From: Blumeriella jaapii | Taxonomy: Eukaryota; Ascomycota; Leotiomycetes; Helotiales; Drepanopezizaceae | Assembly: GCA_009599575.1 (NCBI GenBank) | Contig: VWND01000095.1 | Coordinates: forward strand, 248,001-312,000 | Length of the DNA: 64,000 nt | Reading direction: 5' to 3' | In this document: positions 1 through 9,768 of the stretch, piece by piece | Layout: each line of letters begins with the position of its first letter | How positions within the stretch are numbered: position 1 is the stretch's first letter | Program-made: the position numbers and the translations under genes | The notes under the pieces: generated by a model | The model's input: the letters and a program-made list of their open reading frames with translations, nothing else | Databases searched by the model: none | Told to the model about the DNA's origin: nothing

Positions 1-587
1 CGGAGAGGAGTTGAAGCTTGCGGCCAAAGAGGTCCGCGGTGCGGCTGAAGAAGATCATGGACGAGCCGGAGGCGAGACTACAGACCCATCAGCATCCACG
101 TCTCCAACCAGGGACCTCGGACGTCAACGGCGACCGACCCGAGCGCGGCGGCGAGCCAGGTGATTTGCGCCGCAGTCATCTGCAGATCCCGCCCGATCGT
201 GCCGGTGTTGATGACGATTACGCCTTGGAGGAACGTCTGTGGGGCGGGGGGTTAGGAGCTGCAACTTGCGACGAGGAGGGGGGCGCTGGAAGGGGGGCGA
301 GGTCGACGCACCGTCGAGGCGACGGCCATCATGGCCGTGAAGATGAAGATGCACTCTTCGAAGAGGCTGCGGAAGTGTCTGGGTCGCGCGTTGGGGTCGC
401 TGACAACCAGCGCGAATGCCATGTCGGCCTCGACGTCGAAGGCTCGCACTTCGGAGCTGACGAGCGTGACGGAACTGGCCGCCGAAAGATGTTTGCGAGA
501 GCTACGAACCGAGCCCGAGGGGGATCTCGAGGGGGCCGTGGGGGGAGTTGGGACCCCTACTGCTGATCCACGGCGGTTGCGTCCCAT
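1..587 (-). CDS. MFS transporter, N-terminal part (runs off the left edge)
   Basis: Only the first ~150 codons are in the window. My gene model on the minus strand is exon 1 587-312, exon 2 236-139, exon 3 77 to beyond position 1; introns are 311-237 (75 nt, GTGCGT..ACAG) and 138-78 (61 nt, GTCGGT..GTAG), and both joins keep frame. Residues 1-70 form a Ser/Pro/Arg-rich cytosolic tail. TM1 begins at about residue 77 (ECIFIFTAMMAVAS), and the next segment runs to ITWLAAALG (117-125). Residues 136-145 read SRTADLFGRK, a form of the MFS loop 2-3 motif A (G-x-L-a-D-r-x-G-r-k). The layout resembles fungal DHA-type drug and low-affinity ammonium transporters, but the substrate cannot be told from this part. 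The start at 587 was chosen because upstream in-frame codons look like promoter sequence. It is divergent from the zinc-knuckle gene. Confidence 0.8.
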
Positions 588-1966
588 GTTAGATGGTCGT
601 ATGGAGCTCTTTGCTCGAGAGCAAGGAGGTAGCTCGTGATACGTGTGTGGTCGAGACGTCGATGTAAGGAATGGAGGCCGGCCGGGGCAGATATACTGCT
701 CAGCAGCGGAGGGAGTGTGATTCACAACGTTCAGGCGAGAAGAGTCATGGTCCTCTTTCCGGTATTTAATCGGCTGGAGACCAAGAGTCACTTCGGTTCA
801 TTCATGACTCCTCCCGAGCTCCCCGTGTATCCGAGATCTGAGAAGTTTTGAGAGATTGCTTGGGAGATCCGATCAGGTATGGGTGGATTGGAGAAGTAAC
901 CCGGAGAATTCCTTGCTCGTCGAGCATGGCTATTGAGGCTACGCCGCCGTGCTGTTGTTCTTCGATAGATTGGTATGTACTGTACAGTATGTTTGGAGCT
1001 CGCTTATCTTGAGGTGGACTCGCCTAAGCGAGACCCTCCCTTCCCAGTATGGCAGAAGTAAGTATACTACTACTACTTACTTACTTGCTGTACTGTCTCG
1101 TTGTTGCAAGCACGAAAGACACGGCTCAGCTCATATACGGATCACATTCTGTTCACACAGGCACGTAAACTAATCGCATCCCAGAAGCCATCACAGCATG
1201 GCATGAGACGTGGTTGTTGCCCCCCATGAATCAACACAACGAAAAAGGGAGATATCGGACCAAAAGGACTCTCTTGCAGGATTGCGTGGATGTTGCATTA
1301 GGTGGACGGCCGTGAAGATAAGGCCCAGAGCGGGAGACACAGAACAATGGAAATAGAGCAGAAACGTAGAAATACCATGCATCAGAAGATGGGGAGAGAC
1401 TTTGTCCATCACGACTGTGGATCAGCAAAGCCGCAAAGCGAGCGACGATCAGCACTGACCTAATCACGTGTCGGTGATCGGACTTACGTCGGGCCGCGGC
1501 TTCTGCCTCGTCGGTCCCTTGTGGGTCCGACCACCACGCAGGGATCTCGCTTGGGCCTTGGCGCGACTCACGCTCCAGGCGGCGGCCAGACTAGTGAGTA
1601 GAAAAAATGTTGCTCAAGCCATTCTTGCAGAAACCACAACTTCGAAATACTCACACATCCTCCGACCTCCAACAATCCTCTCGCAACCCCAGCAATTCTT
1701 TTGCTGCCATTCTCTCGACGCTACCCGCGTACACATCATTCTTCTTCCAACCCCCGTCTCCCAAGAGTAAGCAAGCAAACCTTTCCTTTCAGCCGTTCCC
1801 TCGAGCTCCTTCACGCCCTCCACCGTCCCCTCGCAACCCCACCATCGAGGTCCTTCCACGCTGAATTCGACGTCCGCCGCGTCCTCTGCGCGATCGATCT
1901 GGGGAGCAGATCCAAGACTGACAGACGGCGACCTCACAGAAAACCAAGACCCCTCCAACCGCAAGC
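588..1966. promoter_or_regulatory. Divergent intergenic region between the MFS and zinc-knuckle genes
   Basis: No gene is supported here. It contains a TAC/TTAC repeat tract at about 1063-1088, a CACGTG hexamer at 1465-1470, and a pyrimidine-rich stretch at about 1640-1960 of the kind seen just upstream of well-expressed fungal genes. A possible 5' UTR intron lies at 1767-1939: donor GTAAGC, a CTGAC branch-like site at 1918-1922 and acceptor CAG ending at 1939, 27 nt before the start codon of the zinc-knuckle gene. Short open frames in this stretch have no recognisable protein features. Confidence 0.45.
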
Positions 1967-3085
1967 ATGGATGCCTTCGGCGCTGGACCAGCTCGTGGCT
2001 GCTACAACTGTGAGTGACTGCCACCGTTCTCTCACATCTCACCTTCGTTGGGATCCACAAATCCCCAATTACCCCAACGCCCCGTCCTCTGCCGAGGCCG
2101 TCGTCTGGCGCATAGGAAGTCGTGCTGCAGAGATCACCGTGGTCTCGTCTCGGTCCATTCCGACGCACGATTGGGCTCGTGGCGACATGGGCTCAGACGC
2201 AGCAATGAGTTGGAACGTGTGGAAAGCAAACGCGACCCAGCCACACTTTCGGCAACAGCTCGCCTTCCGCTACATCGCAAACACACGCGCCCGAAACTCC
2301 AGATGGGCCTCAGCTAACGGTGCAATTCAGGTGGCGATGCTTCTCACCAAGTACGACCCCGACGAGCCGTTGCTCATCGCCCTTGCTGACGTGTCTAGGC
2401 CCGTGACTGCCCTACCCGCGGCCCAGCCAAGTGGTAAGTCCTTCGTTGCCTCTGAACGAAGAAGGCCTCCGCTGACCCGAAATAGCTACAACTGTGGTGG
2501 CGAGGGACACATGAGCCGCGAGTGCCCCGAGGGACCCAAGGACAAGACCTGCTACAAGTGCGGTCAACCCGGCCACATCTCCCGAGACTGCAACAACCCG
2601 CAAGCTGATGCTGCCGGCCGTGGAGTTGGCGGGTTCGGGGGACAAGGTGGTGGATCTCAAGAGTGCTACAAGGTATGCCCATCTCTGAGTGCGGATCGAC
2701 CTCATCTCACGCCTCTTAGTGCTCCAAGATCGGACACATTGCTCGCAACTGCCCTGAGGCCGGTGGCTACGGCGCTGGTGGGGGATTCGGCAACCCATCG
2801 GGCTACGGTGGTGGGCAGGGTGGATACGGTGGCGGCCGAGGTCAAGGAGGACAAACCTGCTACTCGTGCGGTGGCTACGGCCACATGTCCCGTATGTTTT
2901 CCTTTGCCGACCCCCCTTCTACCGTCATGCTAACATCCCCAGGTGACTGCACCCAAGGCCAAAAGTGCTACAACTGTGGTGAGGTTGGTCATCTTTCCCG
3001 AGACTGCCCCTCCGAGAACAACAACGAGCGAACTTGCTACAAGTGCAAGCAGCCCGGTCACGTTCAGGCTCAATGCCCTCTCTAA
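1967..3085 (+). CDS. GIS2: CCHC zinc-knuckle nucleic-acid-binding protein (CNBP / Gis2 / Byr3 family)
   Basis: Six exons: 1967-2009, 2331-2350, 2399-2433, 2486-2672, 2720-2891 and 2943-3085. Together they make 600 nt, a 199-residue protein. All introns have GT..AG borders; intron 1 is 321 nt, the others 47-52 nt. Seven CX2CX4HX4C knuckles start at Cys 12, 33, 55, 93, 142, 161 and 184. Gly-rich RGG-like linkers lie at 75-91 and 110-140, between knuckles 3-4 and 4-5. Family members (yeast Gis2, fission yeast Byr3, animal CNBP) are cytoplasmic single-stranded nucleic-acid binders that associate with translating mRNAs. Seven knuckles is the usual number for yeast Gis2 and CNBP. The start codon has an A at -3 (caagcATGG). 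Exon 2 is a 20-nt micro-exon, without which knuckle 1 loses its spacing; this supports the model. The RNA targets cannot be inferred. Confidence 0.93.
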
Positions 3086-4103
3086 GGCCCGGTCGAGAAG
3101 TATACGACAGGCAGGAGGAGCGGATGAACGACTTGATACGACTGAGCGAACGAGACTTCTTCACTTCCGAGAACCACGACGAACGGACGATCGATACCCC
3201 GCGCGAGCGAGCACGCAACAACTTGGACAGGGTGGTTTGACGATTTGCTGATGGATCCTTGCTTCCCTTACCTTTTTCAATCTCGAATCCTCCTGACACC
3301 TATTGTATAAAAGCTCCTTCGATGTAGCCCTTGCGGGTCTGCGCTGTCTTTGGTCATCTTTTTCGCTCTCGGCCCAACACAAAAGTTCGGCTCTCATAAT
3401 TCTGTTTTCTCGTCCAGGGGTCGGTCCTCGGCGCCTTCACCGCGCGCGACGCTTTGCTTTTTCCTCGGCGCCGGGTCGAGCCTCGGCTGGATGGATCTCT
3501 TTCTCTCTTCACTTCCGGGGGTGTTCCGCGCAAGAAAAGTTTTTCGGGTGTTGCTTGCCCTTCAATTCGCACCCCGGCTTGGTCTGGTGGTTGGGTGCGA
3601 TGTCCTGGACTGAGGGTGGGTGGGTGGTGATGTTGCTGGTTCTACTGGTCTCATGCGGCGTTTGAAGGACAGGCAGGTCGGCTGGTAGAATAGTCTCGAA
3701 AAATGGAACGTGAAGCCAGCCCCCGCGCTGCAATACAACCGAAAAACCAAACACATCAGCCTGGCGAAGCCGAACGCGTGTGCGCCTGTTTGCTTTTTTT
3801 TTCTTGTTCATACACCTGGTGCATTTGGGCGTGTTTCATTTTCACGATCGCCATCAGAATGGGCAAATGGTGAGTCGATCACCTACCTACTTACCTATCA
3901 CATCCCTTGATCAATCACTCACATTCTTGGGGAGATTGCCGTTCCTCGTAGCACCTGGACACAGTGCTCGAGTCCCTTGCGCTGCGTCGCCATGGCCGTT
4001 CCGCCTTCGACTTTGATCTGGACGACAGATCTCGCTCCCTCTTCTCCTCCGTCAGACAATCTCTGCTGCAAACGATCCATCTCCCCAATCTCCCTCTCGC
4101 GAG
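3086..4103. other. Intergenic: 3' UTR of the zinc-knuckle gene and leader of the WbsX gene
   Basis: No conserved coding content is recognisable. The first ~700 bases are probably 3' UTR and terminator sequence. Upstream of the next gene an ATG at 3859 is followed by a good donor (GTGAGT at 3870) and an acceptor at 3949-3951. Splicing would create a 92-codon upstream frame ending at 4216, which overlaps the WbsX start in a different frame (see findings). Confidence 0.4.
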
Positions 4104-6920
4104 ATGGCGCTTTCACGATCGAGAGTTGTGCTGGCGATGCGTTCCACACGGCGGAGTGCCCTGCTCGCCATTGCCGCGCTGTTTCTACTCTGGTCAACCC
4201 TCCTCTTTCGATATAAACCTCGCTTACCTTCCCTCCCTCAGAACGTGCAAGACCGGATCGATTGCTTCCGCTCGTCCAAGTCGCCGGAGTACTCCATCAA
4301 GCCTCTGGTCTACATCTTTCCCCAGTACTACCACTTCGACGAGAACAACGAGATCTGGGGCATCAACTTCACCGAGTGGGACAACGTGCGAGAGGTTACG
4401 TACAATGCGTACGGCGTCGAGACGATCCGGCCGCACGAGTCCGTTGGCTACTACGACGGACTCGCGTTCGAGACCCGCGAGCGCCAGGGCCGGTTTCTGC
4501 GCGACCACGGCTTCTACGGCGCCATCTTCCACCACTACTGGTTCGCCGGGGTGCCGGTGATGGACGGCATCCTCCAGGCGATGCTGCGAGACGGCGAGCC
4601 CAACGTGCCGTTCATGCTGAGCTGGGCCAACGAGCCCTGGACGAAGACGTGGGACGGGACCGACTCGAGCGAGACCTTCATCGCCCAGGACTACGGCGAC
4701 ATCCGCGACTGGCGCGACCACTTCGACTGGTTGCTGCCCTTCTTCCGGAGCCCGAAGTACATTCGCTCGCAGGGACGCATCCAGATGGCCGTCTACAAGC
4801 CGAGTCACATGGGCCCGCGCCGGAGCCTGATGTTCGCGGCGTGGCGCCAGTGGGCGATCGAGGAAGGCCTCGGAGGCCTGGACGTCGTCGAGACGCGCTG
4901 GGGGGGAGGGGGCGATTGCGACGGCACGCTCCCGGACGCCATCAACGAGTTCCAGCCGCATGTCGGTGGCTTCGATCACTTCCGGCACTCGATGGCGAGG
5001 AGGAATGGTCGGGTCTATCACCGGGGAACTCTCGTCTGTTGGGATTCCACGCCGCGGCACTCGACCGACGGCGGAGGCAACCCGCAATCCTTTTGCCGTG
5101 CGTATCGCAGCCTTCATCTCTCCCTGCCCCGACCTCGAGCTTCTCGTGAAGCCGGGGTCTCCCTCTCCACGCGCTCTCCGCGTGGCACCGCTCGCTGACT
5201 CGGTGGCTCCGTAGACCCAAAGTCCTGGCAGTACTACATGGTCGAGATGTATCGGAAGATCAAAGAGGATCCGAACCCGATTGGATCCGAAAACTTTGTC
5301 TTCATCAACGCTCTCAGTCAGTCGTCCGTCCCTTGCTTGCCCTCTCCCGTCTCGGCTAGGTCGTTGCTCGACTGGAGTCGTACTGACGCGCCCCAGATGA
5401 GTGGGGAGAAGGAAACGCTCTCGAACCGAGCGTCCAGTTCAACGACGGCTACGGCGTTGCCATGAAAGAGGCGATCCGCATCTCGGACGAGCTCCACAAG
5501 TGGACCAATGCCCGTTTCGAAGGCGGACTGCAGCGCGCGCCCCAACCCAAACCGAACCGGACACTCAGCATCGGCACCCTGAGAAAGCCCAAAGAGGCCA
5601 AGATAGAGGAGGAGGAAGACAGCGACGAGCCACTCGAGGAGGTGGATGTCTGTGTTCTCATCAAGACGTCGGAAGACAACCGCGACGATCGGACCTACAA
5701 ACTCAGCGCCATGCTCGACTCCCTCCAGGCGCAGCACAACCCGAGTTGGCGAGCGGTCGTCTTTGAGCCCCAGCCGCCGCGCTTCCACGACCTGGAGGAG
5801 ATGGTCTATCGGACGTTCGACCCGAGGATCGAGATGCTGAGCATCCCCGCGTCGGCACTCGTGGCCCGCGACGCGACCGCTTTGAAAGAGACCAAGGCCG
5901 AAGCAACGACCGAGCACGAAGGAGGAGCTGGTCGCGAGGAAGAGGCCCCGCTGGAGGACGGACGGAAGACGCGACTCGAGGAAGACGAGGCGAGAAGGGT
6001 GCAGGAAGAGAAGGACGCCCAAGACCGAGAGGACCTGATGGCTCTCGAGCTGCGCCGGAAAGACGACGCCGGGTCCCTCGTCACGGACTGGGTCATCAGC
6101 AAGCTCGCTCGCGACGAGAAGTCGGTCTGCGGCAAGGCGAGATACCTGCTCATCACGACGGGCTACAACACCTACCACCCCAGCGCCTTCGACGCCGTGA
6201 GAGAGGCCGAGGCCGGGCTCGTCGGGCTCAACGTCGAGTCGCGGCGCACGCTGTGGAACGAGTACGAGACCGGCCCTACCACCTGGCAAGACAGATGTGC
6301 TCGTCCGGCCGAGGTAAGCACGCTCGCCCCCCCCCCCCAGCGCTCCCAGGAGGCGTGATGTTGACGGCGACCCGTAGAGGACCGCGTCGCTCTGCAAGCC
6401 CGCCACCATGGCGCCGTCCGCGTTCGACCTGGCCGCGACCTTCATCCACTTCCCCCAGTTCACCCACGGCCGCCACCGCTTCTCGACCTACACGGCGACG
6501 AACCCGCGCCACCAGGACTGGGCCCTGCTCTCCTCGCTCGTCGCCGACCAGGGCTGGACGTTCGCCTCCTCGGCCGGCGCGACGACCTGCCACCTGAAGA
6601 GCAACCCGGCGTACAGCACGTGCACGCAGACGGGCAACATCTACGTCGACTCGCCCATGTTCGAGGAGACGGGCTGCTACACGCCCACGGCCATCATGCA
6701 GAGCCTCGGCAGCACCACGGAGAAGATGGCCATCTTGGACATGGAGTACTACCGCCAGCACGCCTTCTGCCTGCGCTACCGGTCCAAGACGTTCCGGAAC
6801 ATGTGGCTCATGAACGCGACGGCGCGCCTGGGCGACGAGCAGAGGAGTGCGTGGCCGGGCGACTTGCCGCCGGACGACCTTCCGGAGGGCTCCGGCCTGG
6901 GAGCCAGAGGTGGCCAATAG
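4104..6920 (+). CDS. WbsX-type glycosyltransferase, membrane-anchored, with a second GT-like C-terminal half
   Basis: Four exons: 4104-5097, 5215-5316, 5397-6313 and 6378-6920. They total 2556 nt (851 residues) with all phases consistent. Introns are 117, 80 and 64 nt, the first two with CTGAC branch sites. Residues 1-17 are basic and 17-35 hydrophobic, a type II signal anchor that would place the enzyme in the Golgi or ER lumen. The N-terminal half carries signatures I associate with the WbsX (GH99-like) family: FPQYYHF (72-78), INFTEW (87-92), HHYWFAG (143-149), SWANEPW (173-179) and NEWGEG (366-371), the last restored exactly by the intron 2 splice. From about residue 450 (VCVLIKT) a second domain begins that resembles a GT-A sugar-nucleotide fold. 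It is split by a highly charged Glu/Arg-rich insert at 526-591 and resumes around 615-627. Bacterial WbsX proteins build surface polysaccharides; donor and acceptor here are unknown. Confidence 0.82.
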
Positions 6921-7197
6921 GCATGTATGTCTCGTGGGCGGGCTCTTCTGCGCGCGCGCTCGCTCCCTGCGGTCGCGCTGCCTCTTTGTGCTTTATCTAG
7001 GTATCTGTCTTGGGATACGAATGGGAGACTCGATCCATCACTTCGCCATGCTTTTCCTGCTCCCCTGCTCCCCTGCGACTTGGAGTGTTCCCTTCCCGGT
7101 GACCGTCTCCCAGCCTCTTGACTCGATGTCTCAGGTTCGCCACCTGCTGGGCTGAGCTCGGGAACCAGGCTGGCTCAGTAGAAAATATTGCGCTGTG
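6921..7197. other. Convergent intergenic region, WbsX side
   Basis: This is the 3' flank of the WbsX gene. It contains no recognisable coding or RNA feature and leads directly into the TGTGAC microsatellite. Confidence 0.5.
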
Positions 7198-7254
7198 ATT
7201 GTGACTGTGACTGTGACTGTGACTGTGACTGTGACTGTGACTGTGACTGTGACT
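7198..7254. repeat. (TGTGAC)n hexanucleotide microsatellite
   Basis: About nine near-perfect tandem copies of the hexamer are visible; the first copy carries a T instead of C. It lies between two convergent genes. A frame through it would give alternating Thr-Val, but there is no sign that it is translated. Confidence 0.95.
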
Positions 7255-7304
7255 GTGCTTGGCTGTGAACATGTGGGTGGAGCTCTTCTTGGTGGCTCTC
7301 GTGT

Positions 7305-7955
7305 ATGTATATGTAAATTTATATATGTAGGTATGTATATATATATAAATATATACACGCATATACACATTTATACATACATACATTCACACATTCATAT
7401 ATACTCATATACACATATACACACATTTATATATATACATATATACATGCACATTTACATTTATACACACTCACATATACTATTATCTATTCACATACAT
7501 TTATATCTATTCATATACTAACACACATTTATATACGCACATTTATACGCACTTGTACACACTTACACACTTATATATTCGTATATATTCACATACACTT
7601 ATATACATTTACACACACTCACATATATTAATATATATACATATAAACATTTACATATACACATATATTTATATATATTCACACACACTTATATCTATTC
7701 ATATACATTCATATACATATACTCACATACACTAATACGCACTTATACACTCTTATACATTCACACACTTATACATTCATATACTTATATACTTACACAC
7801 TCATACATACGCATATACACTTATACACACTCACACACATTTACACATATACATATACACATACACTTATACACATTCACATATATTCACACATACATAC
7901 ACACTCACATTCACACATACACACTCACACGCACATCTGTACATTTATATATGTC
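7305..7955. repeat. Low-complexity TATA/CACA tract (~650 bp)
   Basis: Irregular alternation of short TA, CA and CAT units with almost no G on the plus strand (patterns such as ATATACACATA and ACACACTTATA). It separates the 3' ends of the WbsX (plus) and acyltransferase (minus) genes. Alternating purine-pyrimidine DNA of this kind can be structurally unusual and length-variable. Open frames here are products of the repeat. Confidence 0.9.
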
Positions 7956-7986
7956 TAAACCCGACGATGCTGATGTGCTCTGCACT

Positions 7987-9632
7987 TCAACCCGACTCCA
8001 TCCCGCACGCTCGATCCAGCCACCTCGCGAAGCGCACCGAGCTCCGATCAAAGGCCCTCCAATAGACATCTCCGGCCCAGAGCGTGACCAGGGTGGTCAG
8101 CAAGGCGCCCAGCCAGTAGCCCAGGCTGTAGACCGGGGCGCCGTAGGGCAGCCACTCCCGGCAGCGCGCGATGGTGGAGGAGCCGAGGGTGAACAGGATG
8201 GTCCAGTGGACGATGTAGAAGCCGAAGGAGATGTCGCCCATGTAGCACGCGAGCGGCGTCGTGAAGGGCCGCTGCAGGGGCTCGAGGTTCTCCAGGGACA
8301 GCAGCAGCAGGACGGCGCCCACGGCGGTCCAGAAGTCGCGGCGCGCGTCGACGCCCGTCGCGGCGTCGTCGCCGTAGGCGCCGGGCGTGACGGCGCAGAG
8401 GACGCGGAAGCCGTAGGAGGCGCACCCGCCCGCGTCCGGCCAGGAGCCGAGGAAGAGGCCCAGCAGGCAGACGAGGGCCCAGCCGAGAGACCGGAGCGCC
8501 CGCCGGAGGGACGGCGGGCCGCCGTCGGCGAGATCGAGGCGCGGCTCGCCCCGCCGCAGCCGCCGCTCGGCGAGGATGGCGCCGGCGACGAAGAGGAACG
8601 TGTCGTAGCGGCCGACGTGCGCGAAGAAGGCGGCCAGGAGGGCCAGCCAGGCGAGCCGCCAGGCGGGCCGGGTCTGGCCCAGGCCGAGACACAGCAGGAA
8701 GACGACCAGGGAGCCGCGGTGCTCCGCCGGCACCGTCCAGAGGTGGTTCATGCCGGCCGGCGCCTGCTGGGCCCAGGAGCTGGGGTTCAGCATCTGGACG
8801 AGCGTGTCGACGGAGCGCCACGCCTGGCCCCGCAGCGTGGGCTCGCGCGCCAGGCAGCGCAGGCGCCGGAAGCTCTCGTCGCCGTAGCAGCTGCCGCGGA
8901 TGGCGACGGCGGTGCCGACCATGGCTGGCAGCAGCGGGAGGAAGAGCCGCGGCGTTCGGCGAAAGGCGGCGGAGGAGAGCTTCTTGCAGAGAGTGCTGCT
9001 GTCGCCGGCGCGCGCTAAGCGAAGGGGGGTGGAGGACTTGTTTACAGCAGGTCAGGAGCCGGCCGAGCCGAGACGAGACGAGACGGGATGGGATGGGATG
9101 GGATGAGAGGCGCTGTACGTACGAGCACGAAGCCAGAGAGGATGAAGAAGATGGCAACCATGAACTGGCCCGCAAACAGCAGGCGGAGAAACGGCAGCTG
9201 GATCGCAAAATCCCCCGGGCGGCCGGCGTAGCCCTCGTGGAACCCCGGGTCGTACAGCAGATGCGTGACGAACACCAGCCAGGCCGCCAGGCCCCGGAGA
9301 CCGTTGAGATACGACGTCTCCGTCATCACGCGCTCTCTCATCGCCTTCTTCTCGCCGCTCTGCAAGAACGACGGCACGAGGAAGTATGCCGCGCAACCCA
9401 GGGCACGCATCCCAGCGCGGCCGAGACCCCCCCTCGACGGTGCTTTGCTCTCCGTCTCTGTCGCCGGATCCGCATTCGCGTTCGGATTCGCTTCTGCTGT
9501 TGCTGTTGCTGGACTCGAGGCTTGCTCCTCGAGCTGGCTCGCGTCACGCTCCCCGCGGGGATCGAGGAGCTCGTATGGGAGAGCGACTGGTGGCCGCGCG
9601 AGAACACGCTGGAGACGCTGGAAAGTATTCAT
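7987..9632 (-). CDS. Acyltransferase-3 family integral membrane protein
   Basis: Two exons on the minus strand, 9632-9119 and 9014-7987, total 1542 nt and 513 residues. The 104-nt intron 9118-9015 (GTACAG..TTAG) contains a small GGGAT tandem repeat. A second possible donor 4 nt upstream (GTACGT) breaks the frame, so I chose the inner one. Residues 1-100 are a polar Ala/Glu-rich cytosolic segment. YLNGLRGLAAWLVFVTH (108-124) is the family's opening signature with the conserved Arg and the His thought to be catalytic. FFILSGFVL (162-170) is the second family hallmark. About ten hydrophobic segments follow, including FGFYIVHW and LGYWLGALLT near the C-terminus. Members transfer acyl groups from acyl-CoA onto sugars, sterols or other acceptors across membranes. 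The acceptor here is unknown. It is convergent with the WbsX gene. Confidence 0.88.
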
Positions 9633-9659
9633 CTCGTCCGTCTACCGTGCCGTCCGAGC

Positions 9660-9768
9660 CAGGCGCAAGGAAGAGAACGGAAAAAGAGGAAGAGAAAAAG
9701 AGGAAGAGAAAAAGAGGAAGAGATAAAGGGGAAGAGAAAAAGAGGAAGAGAAAAAGATAAGACAGAAG
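9660..9768 (+). repeat. Purine tract, GAA/GAG-rich, upstream of the acyltransferase gene
   Basis: A run of repeated AGAGGAAGAGAAAA units on the plus strand, starting 28 nt upstream of the minus-strand acyltransferase start at 9632. On the sense strand of that gene it reads as a CT-rich tract, so it may be its promoter-proximal or 5' UTR pyrimidine element. No protein is likely to be encoded. Confidence 0.75.

Noticed and set aside
1701..2933. A 410-codon open frame through the zinc-knuckle gene
   Set aside because: It reads through four introns with good splice sites and loses the knuckle repeats. The spliced six-exon model restores all seven knuckles in frame.
4224..5149. Long frames opposite or out of phase with the WbsX gene
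   Set aside because: They carry no family motifs and follow from the high GC content. The WbsX signatures are in the chosen frame.
7195..7521. Open frame with repeated Thr-Val residues
   Set aside because: It is only the translation of the TGTGAC microsatellite and the following low-complexity tract.
8048..9208. Arg/Pro-rich long frames on both strands of the acyltransferase gene
   Set aside because: They are out-of-frame shadows in a GC-rich coding region. The acyltransferase frame has the family motifs and membrane segments.
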